Below, one piece after another: positions 55,901 through 64,000 of a stretch of 64,000 nucleotides of DNA. This stretch comes from Thunnus maccoyii. Taxonomy: Eukaryota; Chordata; Actinopteri; Scombriformes; Scombridae. Every line of letters starts with the position of its first letter. Position 1 is the first letter of the stretch. Position numbers and translations under genes: made by a program. The stretch is from contig NC_056548.1 of assembly GCF_910596095.1 (NCBI RefSeq), positions 16,268,651 to 16,332,650 on the forward strand, in the 5' to 3' direction. The notes under the pieces are model-generated. The model worked only from the letters and a program-made list of their open reading frames with translations. It was not told where the DNA came from and ran no database searches.

Positions 55901-58900
55901 AAAACAAAAAGATAGGGAAAGGTACAGCAGGGGGAGGGTCATAATTCATATATCATAGTGGAGGAGTACCTCCTTCTATTAGGTGTGCGTGGCAAGTCCC
56001 CACAGCCAAGCCTCACATGACGGGAGTTTGTTTTCTTTCTCCAGCTCTTAAGAGGGGAAAATGAGCCAGCTAATCCCCCTGTACATTGCCGGGCCCTTTG
56101 CCCCAGGGGTGAAGAGCAGGGGAGAGGAACAGAGTTCCAGTCTGTTGGTGTTTGTGTTAACACAAACTGAGTGTGCGTGTACGTGTATGCATGGTTATGA
56201 GCACCATTAAGCTTGAAATCAAAGCATGCAACCCTAGAGAGTGAGCGGCTGCTTTGCAAACCTCCACACAGATCAGTGTGTGTTAAAATAGTCAGGAGAC
56301 ATCACCTCACCCTCTGCTGGGTGTTGACCCTGTCGCCTCTAGGCTGTGACACAAATAAACCTGGAGGCAAGAGAGGCTGTTATCCCCGGAGTTCCCTGAT
56401 CGCTGGTGTCTCCTTCACTGGCATTGGCCTGGTTTGGCCTGGCCTGGGTTCATCGCAGGAGGAGACTGCTGGTCTGTCTGGCACACGGCCCACAGAGGGA
56501 AAACAATAACATTAAAAGCGGTGCTCTTTCAGATGACCAGAATACACACAAGACAAATGTATTTCCTGCTCTGTCATTCTGTAATGCTCCCTCCTTTTCA
56601 GCCTGCTCTTTGGGTTAGAAATGAGTCACCCACAAGTAAAAAGCCTCCAGTCAACTACAGCGCGTGCTTATTTTGACTCATACTTCAAGAGAAGATCAAT
56701 ATTTGCACAGATCTATGGGAGGGAAAACAATAGTGATCTGGCCTCCACCAGCGCTGTCTGTTAATGGTCTGTTTACTGAGACAGACGGGATAATGGCCTG
56801 GGTGGGGGCTGGTGGGATTGGACGGTGGCCGCACTCCACTCTGTTTCTGATCTGGTTAGTAACGAGGAAAGTAAGCACCCACAGTGCGAGAAGCTGAGAA
56901 TCGAAGCTAGGCGGTGGCTATGTGATGAGTGAAGATGGGGCATCCTGTTGACACAGACAGGTTTGCAAGTCAAATAGGTGTATTCAAGCCTCCACACTTT
57001 TATAGCGCCTGCAGTCTCTTTTGGCTATGCAAATTTAAAATCTGTGAGCCCTGTGGCTCCAGTCAAGCTTTTAGATCTGAGCTATGGAAGCACTTAAATG
57101 GTCAGGGAAGCACTGCATTGAAGTCTATAGTTTCTGCCTATGCTGGATCTAGTAACACAAGATACTGGCACGTGTGTAGTGTGGAAGAATAGAGGATATC
57201 AAATATCTGAGAAACCAAGTTCAGCTTTAGGTCTTGGTTATGGTGGCAACCCCAAAGTATTTGAGGGAAAGCCCTATTGTTATGCAAGAGCCAAATAAAC
57301 CATTTTCCAATAAATAGTACTGTTGGGCAACATCACAGAATATTTTAATTGGTTGAATGAGCGCAAAATATGTGCCTTGAGACATTATCTAACAGTAGTA
57401 AAAGTAGATCAAAGACCACTGCTCTTGAGGGAGTTCATTTGAGGTCATGCTAACCGGCACCTCAGTCTCCAGCTCATAACTTAAGCATCAAAGCTGTGTT
57501 TGTGTGAGAGTGTGCCTGAGTGCATGACTGTTTGAGGCCCTGAATGTGAGACTCGTCTCTCCAAGGTGCCATCACTCTGCTCCCGTCAGTCTCAGCGCTC
57601 TAACGTCCCGGTGCTGCACCTCAGGTCCCCCGTGGTCAGTGACCTCTGATCCCTCCCCCCACGGCCCTTCCAGGCCCGTCAGGCCCATCAGATGGATATG
57701 TGCCCTGCAGGGATCAGAGAACTCGAGATACATGGAAAAGCTATTCATGGCCGTTTCTAGACATTCCTCTGGAGTGGCTGTCCTCTGCACATTTAGAGAA
57801 AAAGAAGAATATCACGGCTGACTTGCACTTTCATCACAGAGGGAGAGAGGGAAAGCAGGGGAAGGAAAGAATGATTTGTATGCAATTTAAACCTCATATA
57901 CTCCAATTTGGTGATGGCAGAAATGGATTCAATAGTCCTCTATGGACCATGTTTAGTGGTCCTGCTAACTCCCAGAGCCAAATCCGGGGTCACTGGTAGT
58001 GCTTTTGGCCAGCTAGTCTAGAGCTGGGGAGATGGAGCGCTTAGACCTGGAGTCAGGCCAACCCGGCAGGGAGAGGCTAGCAAAGCTGACTGCCAGGAAC
58101 TGAGGGCTATGATGGCACCACTGACTATTCTGGATATCTCCCTCCCACCAAAGCACTTAACATGCAGTATAAGCCAACAAACAAACAAACAAACAGACAC
58201 ACAAACACACCAATCCAATCACATAAACACGCAGACGCCACCAAGGGATGCTTGGAAAGCTCAAGCACACAGGCAGGAGGAGAGCATCACTCAGAGACCC
58301 ATTAACCCCTGGCTCCCAACCAGAACAGTGAGCAGATGTCCTTTAAGTACACGTTAAACATAGCTAGACTATGTGTGTGCACAAGTGATTTATGTATTAC
58401 TTTCATTTGTACATGTGTACGTACATATGGCCATAGAAAGATTGAGTCACATTAAATAAAGACTTGGGGGCAGTTTCCAGGCGATGAAAATGATTGGTTG
58501 TTCCATGGTTTAGGAATAAAGTTGACAGAAAACTACCCATCACTGTCTGAACCTTCTAGTTTAAACCTTCAACCTGACCAGTTGTCTGTTTTGGTGGGAG
58601 AAAGTGAGGACTACTTCCTTGTGCAGAGAAGTGCATCCCCAGGAGAGGAGCTCCAGACTAAACACTGCTCATTCAGCTGCTCCCCTTCACCCCACCGACA
58701 AGAGACGGATGCTTGACAAGCGCTCCCAACAGAAAACCTCACTTTTTCCACCAATTATAGAAAGCAATGCGGAGTGGGGGAGGAGGCAAAACTTCAAAAT
58801 ATTATACACACTGGCATTTGGCGAAGTGCATTGAGCAACCTCTGTCAGAGAGAGATGGGCTAATTTCAGGGCGACCTGTGCCAACACAAACAACTGTTCT

Positions 58901-59651
58901 GGCTAGCTTTCATTGTCAGCACTTGAGGTTTGAGTCGAATTTTTCAACGCTCTGCAGCCAATTTCTCTTTCCCCTTTTTTTCCCCCCATATGATTTGTCC
59001 TTGTCCAAGATCCCAGTCAGTCTTTCATCGCCGCAGTCAGAGCTTAAAAACTATTCTTGTAGAAAACAAACTCAGACCCAGATGCTCATCTACACACACA
59101 CAAACAAAAATAGAAAGTGCATTTTTGCGCATGTCTACATGAGCTCATGTACATAAACAGACTTATATTAACTATAATGCAAGCATGACTTCACTGGTGC
59201 GGTGTATTTTGGTGTATGCAAGTGCTTCCACTCAGGTTATGTCCATCAGTAGGCTCAGGATCGGAGCGAGGGGGCAGGAGTTAAGACGACTACTGCTTCA
59301 ATCTTTGTTGCTTTGTGCTGAGATTCATATCATAGCCATGTCAATGTAAACATCATGTGTTTCTGTTTGTGTCTCCAATAGAGTATTTACTTCTTCTTTG
59401 ATTTTGTTTATTAAAGGCTTTTACTGTTCAACATAAAAGCAAGGAGCCATGGCAGGACATTTGGAGTACAGGCTGTAGTGTTAGATTCATAGTCTACTCA
59501 TAATTCTTACAGCTCACGCATGGTTCTGGGTAGGTGCCAGTCAATGAGATGGACAGCACTATACTGGCATTATAGAAACATCACACAGTCGGGGTCCTAT
59601 CCTCTGTGGCAAATCAAACGCACCTATGCACATCATGGGAGGAGCATTTGG

Positions 59652-59689
<38 letters not shown>

Positions 59690-62454
59690 GTATATTTATG
59701 TGTGTGTGTGTGGAGGGGGGTAGATGTTGAGGTAGAAGCTGAATGGGCACTTTTGGAGGCCCCTGTTGCCTGAACATGCAGCCTTTACTCTGCTCCAGTA
59801 TTGAGGCAGCTGTCTTTAATATAAGAGCTCAGCTCAGCCCATATTTATTCAGGTACAGCTGACAGAGAGGGAGAGACAGTGAAAGAGGCGTGGCCCTTCT
59901 TTTTCCTGGCAGCCGTGCAGCACTCCTGCGGTTTTTTGGGGGGCAAAGGGACAAGGCGAAAAAGACACAGACACTGAGACAGAAGGAGAAAGAGAACAGC
60001 GGAGAAGAAAAGAGAGAGTCGAAATAAAAAGCATGGCTCCAGTCAGTCCTGTGTTAACTGGACATCCTGTGCAAGAGTCCAGCCCCAGAGGCCCTGGGGC
60101 CACCAGGGAGGGGGTGTGTGAGCTCAACTCTCCAGTCTCATTTGATGACTGTGTCTAAGACAAATCACCAGTGGTGCTGCTGTCACCGTGGGCCTTGACC
60201 AAGACAAACAGCCGTGTTTTAAAATAAGTACCTGCCCCCTCACAGGCCTTTCACCTCATCTACGCTCAGGCACATCCATATCTCCTCACACATTCAAGCA
60301 TATTCCCTTCACAGGTCATAGGACTGGAGCTGCAGTCCAACGCTCCACACAGGGGACTCACTTTTCACTCTCTCAACGGTGTCTGCGTTCTCTCTTCTCT
60401 GCACACACATACTTGTGAATATTTACCACATCACACTGAGTTCCATTGTGGCTAAAATGCTGGGACTGCAATAATGGGGGTGAGTGTGAGTGCGCATGAC
60501 ACAAAATGTATACCAGGTTTAAAGGACACTCTCTGTGTGCATGTGTATGTTCAAGCTTGATCATCTATGTGTATCTGAGCTTGCATGCACAAAACCTCAA
60601 ACTTAGCTGAATCACAAACTGCCAACTGCGCAGAAGTGTCAGCACTATTCCTTGCTTTTACTTAACAGCACATTGCATCTTGGGAGTTGTGGTTTGTCTG
60701 AACGGGCCTGTCTGTGTCGCTGCCTGCGGCATGCACCAGTGGGACTGGTGTTCCTCACTGAACTGAGCCTCATTTATCTCTGTGGCAGAGCCGTTCCTCT
60801 CCAGCATCGGTCCTCCTGGACCCCTGAACTGCTGACACCGGGCCCCCCCTTCTCTTCCTCCCTCCTCTGAGCACCAGCATGCGGCAAAAATTGTGAGATG
60901 TGTTTCATCTGCATATTGATCAGCCTGGCCAAAAGAAGTAGGACCTCAGCACTTCACTGAATACATAATGTAAATAAGTGCCAGTTATTCTGCTTAAACT
61001 CTCCTGTAATCCTTTACAGAGAACGTTTCACCTTATGTAGGTACTTTTCTGGTAATTAGGCAAATGTGATTGTGCAACAAAAGTCAATAACAACTTTTAT
61101 CTTAAGTACAATACTGAAAAAAACTACAATGAAACTAGAAAACCTTTATCCTAAACATGCTGACATTATATTCAAATACGCACATCTCAGCCAAATGAAG
61201 GTTATTGTCAGGGTGAAGCAGTGCTGAACGTCAATGAGCTCGCCCAAAAAGAATATGACCCCGTTTTGCTTCTGTCACCCAATAAAAAAAGGCCGCTCTT
61301 AGTGTGTGGGCAGGCTTTAGTGCCAGCCAGTTGCACTGCAGACGGCTGGGCGCTAGGCTGTCTGATGGATGGCTTGCATTCGGTGAGGACTGGACCAATG
61401 GCGTCGTGGATTGATTGGCCCAAAGGGGCCGTCGGGGGAAAGCACTTCCTGTGTGTGTTAATGGACGCTCCTGCAGAGGCAGCGTGGCGGCTTGTGGCAG
61501 GGTGATGGTTGTTGCTCCCTCTCACTCTCCCTCTCTCTTTCTCTCTCCCAGTACTCCTCCCCCTAATTTGCTTTCACTCTCCCAGTTAATCAGAGGAGAG
61601 TCAAGTGAGACGAGCCAGGCTTCCAAAGCAGAACGGCTTTCGAGCAGCTCTCTAACTCTACAACAAAACCTTTACATTACACTTAAACTATGTGCAGAGT
61701 TAAAAGAAACTCTACGAGTGAAGTTTATTCAACATTCAGCACTTTATTTTACAAGTCCCATAGTTGCCTATAATTTCCTGGAGAAGAACTGATATGGGGC
61801 GTAAATTCACACAAGGTTTGCAGAAAAGGAATGGAATTTGGTACCTTTCATAGGGAAAAGTGAGACAGTTTTCAGTTGGTACACTTTCAGTTAATTAATT
61901 CCAATTAATTGCTCGTGTCAAGTTTTTAAGTTAGCTGAACATGCAAAAATGTGAAACTTTGTCTTTTAATAATACATGAATAATAAATGAATATTTACTT
62001 GGGATTAAATGGAGCATATATTTCAAGGAAATTCCTCTGGAAATCAACAACTGCTTATGAACTTGATACAAGTAACGAAACTAAACTGTCTCAGAATTTT
62101 GGCTACATTTTACCTACACTGAATCAAATTACGTAATTCTTTCCAGAAAACTTCCTTGGAAATTACGGAAAAGGTTATTGCTCCTTCTTCTGCTTATCAT
62201 TCAACTTGACAACCGTGCTCATCTCAGTGTTAAATTAAAACTCATAGTCTACCCCCTTGAAGGAGGTGAAAATGACCCTGATTATGATAGATGTGTGGAC
62301 ATGAGTGTAAAAAAAAAAAAAAAAAATTGTACCCAAGTCTGCCCAGCTGCTCCAATTCAGGCACCGGAGGTCCATAGGTTTCAACATGAAGAGGCTTGTA
62401 GTGGTAAAGTGCTTCCTCTATCTTGGGCACAGCCTGGAGAGATACTGTCTGACG
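49972..62454 (-). CDS. mnat1: MNAT1 (MAT1), CDK-activating kinase assembly factor: last two coding exons
   Basis: MAT1 stabilises the CDK7-cyclin H complex and anchors it to TFIIH for transcription initiation and nucleotide excision repair. Two exons are in the window: the penultimate at 62454-62333, encoding [19 protein letters not shown]...[12 protein letters not shown], and the last at 50092-49972, encoding [17 protein letters not shown]...[17 protein letters not shown] plus TGA. They join in phase 2 (GG|G) with GT-AG ends. This equals the last ~80 residues of human MAT1 (EEALYEYQPLQIETYG...[13 protein letters not shown]...), the C-terminal region that binds and activates CDK7-cyclin H. 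The RING finger and coiled coil are encoded beyond the right edge. The last four residues differ from human, which is common at this tail. Confidence 0.95.
52210..52400. promoter_or_regulatory. Candidate conserved non-coding element in mnat1 intron
   Basis: Block with 'gccttttgttcgaagggccc', 'gtttcggccggtaacatctt', 'ggagcattagctgcaactcg' and 'tattgggtaaatatgggtca' (a forkhead-like core). No coding frame or repeat. Judged by appearance only. Confidence 0.28.
56670..56870. promoter_or_regulatory. Candidate conserved non-coding element in mnat1 intron
   Basis: Includes a SOX-type 'aaaacaatagtg', 'gatctggcctccaccagcgc' and a forkhead-like 'ctgtttactgagac'. Frames of 60-80 aa overlap on both strands without domains, so coding is unlikely. 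Judged by appearance only. Confidence 0.28.
59651..59713 (+). repeat. TA/TG microsatellite
   Basis: Alternating TA units broken by single TG steps, passing into TG units at 59699-59713. Confidence 0.9.
60880..61110. promoter_or_regulatory. Candidate conserved non-coding element in mnat1 intron
   Basis: Non-repetitive, balanced-composition block with motif-dense text: an octamer-like 'ctgcatattgatcag', a homeodomain core 'ggtaattagg', and 'gcaaatgtgattgtgcaaca'. No frame or simple repeat explains it. The call rests on appearance only; conservation was not tested. Confidence 0.3.
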
Positions 62455-63303
62455 CTGAGAAAAGAAAAAACACAGAAACCAAACATTCAACACAGGACAG
62501 TAATCTTCATTGTCTTAGTTTATTATGCAGTGCAAGACTGGAAACTATGGCTATGGCACAATCAGGATGACACAAACAGAAAAAACAATTTGCAAGAGGC
62601 TTAATGTCAATCAAACTGCAACATTAGTAACCACCAATTCTTGACTGACTGGTTTGGAAACAGGAGTTTTTTCTGACAACATTTTCACTTTCCCCAGGCA
62701 CTGCTGGTTTTGTGGAGAAACTAACTGAGACGATGACTGAGCATGTTTTTAGTGGTCAACACAGTGCTGGAAACTCAACAACTATTCCTGTTGGAAATCT
62801 GATCAAGAAGAAAAAAACACGACGTAATAAAGGATAATTATGGTGAGGTAGATTAAGAAATGTAATTCATGATAACATAAAGCAGGTGTACTTCCAAACT
62901 ACTCGGCTATTCCCATAAAACTACCAAAAGACAAATCTACTGATAATGTATATTTGTAGAAAAGAGAGTAAATGATTATATGCTAACAGTGTATTTCCAC
63001 TGATTCACCAAAAGCAATGTCTCCTACAGTCATAAGATCTGTTAGTGTTTTCCCTACATGCTTTCAACAGCAGCGCAACACTGTTGCTAAATGATGAACG
63101 TCACTGCTGAAATTCCACATTGTACATAATAATCACGACAGATGCAAACCACGTGCACTTTCTCTGCTTCAAGCAGCTGCTGGAGAGCGAATGAGAATTG
63201 GTGTCATTGCTGCAGCTTCTCCTCTCTGTCCTCTCCTCTGCTCCGTGTCTGTATTTGACCAAGGGCGGGGCCCAGCTCCTCCACACACGCACGCACGCAC
63301 ACA

Positions 63304-63351
<48 letters not shown>

Positions 63352-64000
63352 CACACGCACACGCACACACACACTCACACACACACAGAGCGGACAGCAG
63401 AGTGGACAGTAAAATAGAGAGGCCGCGGTGGAAACAGTGATACAGGTGAAGTGAAAGGTAACAGTTAACTGGAGTTGATGACAGTTGCCCTCATTGTTGT
63501 AAGTGCAGTAAAACCTTCGTGCAGTAAAACCTAAGTGCAGTGAAAAGCCAATATGTATTTTATCAAACCACCTGTTCAACAAGCATTAACATGTAGAAAA
63601 GCAATATTTACTAAATATTGCTCTTCAAAAATGTACTTATTCTTGTTCTGCACGTTTTTCAATCGTTAACTACTTCTGCATTTCAGCTACAGAAACCATT
63701 CAAATATCAAAATGTTCAGGTCTTCAAGGGTATTCATGCTATGACTTTTCTTCTTTCTAGCATATTCCAGTGATTTCATATAATTTTTATATTAAAATTT
63801 ATATATATATATATTATAATTTTATTAAACTGCTTTGCCCGCAGTCTTCCATTCACCGCTGGTATGTTTTACACAACCGCAGCGCGCTGGTTAAGCGAAT
63901 AGCGAATTGTTACGCACAAGCTAAAACAAAAGCAGTCTGTATGTTGCCTAACTGTAAGCTTAGTTTGCCAAATGTTGTAAAATTTGGCAAATTCTTGTAA
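62455..64000 (-). other. mnat1: Next upstream mnat1 intron (partial)
   Basis: Sequence upstream of the penultimate exon to the window edge. It holds a CACG microsatellite (63282-63385) and a short TA run near 63800. No exon resembling the next upstream MAT1 part is seen, so that exon lies beyond 64000. Confidence 0.6.
63282..63385 (+). repeat. CACG/CA tetranucleotide microsatellite
   Basis: About 100 bp of CACG units passing into CA units. It is CpG-dense, which is unusual for a neutral teleost intron. It produces Ala-Arg/His-Thr low-complexity frames on both strands that are not genes. Confidence 0.9.

Larger units (their letters stand above)
50093..62332 (-). other. mnat1: Last mnat1 intron (12.2 kb), repeat-poor
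   Basis: Donor GTACAA at its upstream end, acceptor TTCTCAG at 50093-50099. Unlike the prkch introns, it shows none of the dispersed repeat families found elsewhere, only simple sequences: C tract near 50753-50766, G12 at 52502-52513, C16 at 54309-54324, TA/TG repeat at 59651-59713. Many open frames (largest 158 aa at 53997-54473) follow these simple runs and have no domains. Several stretches look like constrained non-coding DNA (51450-51560, 52210-52400, 56670-56870, 60880-61110), which I infer may be regulatory. Confidence 0.7.

Noticed and set aside
63282..63385. Regularly spaced short repeat that could suggest an array
   Set aside because: It is a tetranucleotide microsatellite without spacers; CRISPR arrays are not expected in vertebrate DNA.
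63169..63582. Frames with Arg-Ala-Cys-Val or His-Thr repeats on both strands
   Set aside because: They are translations of the CACG microsatellite.

Overview
This window is vertebrate nuclear DNA, most likely from a percomorph-type teleost. Genes are split by GT-AG introns, intergenic DNA is AT-rich with CA/TC/TA microsatellites, and several dispersed repeats of teleost type are present. Four protein genes can be assembled exon by exon. Their order (prkch - slc38a6 - trmt5 - mnat1) matches human 14q23.1, where the SIX6/SIX1/SIX4 cluster lies beyond MNAT1. TMEM30B, which sits between SLC38A6 and PRKCH in human, is not visible here.

Layout. 1-25,100: prkch on the minus strand, 14 coding exons, about 692 aa, a novel-type protein kinase C (C2, pseudosubstrate, C1A, C1B, kinase, AGC tail). 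Its introns carry an L1-type LINE fragment and several short repeats. 25,100-34,440: intergenic, with no gene that I can support, several AT-rich repeats and a nested pair of non-autonomous transposons. 34,470-44,727: slc38a6 on the minus strand, 16 coding exons, 457 aa, complete. 44,728-45,057: a 330-bp divergent promoter between slc38a6 and trmt5. 45,058-49,534: trmt5 on the plus strand, 5 coding exons, 467 aa, complete; its first coding exon holds only 8 coding bases. 49,972-64,000: the 3' end of mnat1 on the minus strand. Only the last two coding exons are present, 12.2 kb apart, and the upstream exons lie beyond the right edge.

The genes do not form a pathway. prkch is a signalling kinase, slc38a6 an amino-acid transporter, trmt5 the tRNA m1G37 methyltransferase, and mnat1 the assembly subunit of the CDK-activating kinase and TFIIH. 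They are linked by position: trmt5 and slc38a6 share a promoter region, and trmt5 and mnat1 converge with polyadenylation signals about 45 bp apart. The long mnat1 intron looks repeat-poor and may hold regulatory DNA for the neighbouring SIX genes; that is inference. I found no clearly undescribed gene system. The main points of interest are splice-site details, the shared promoter and 3' ends, the repeat insertions and candidate conserved non-coding blocks.
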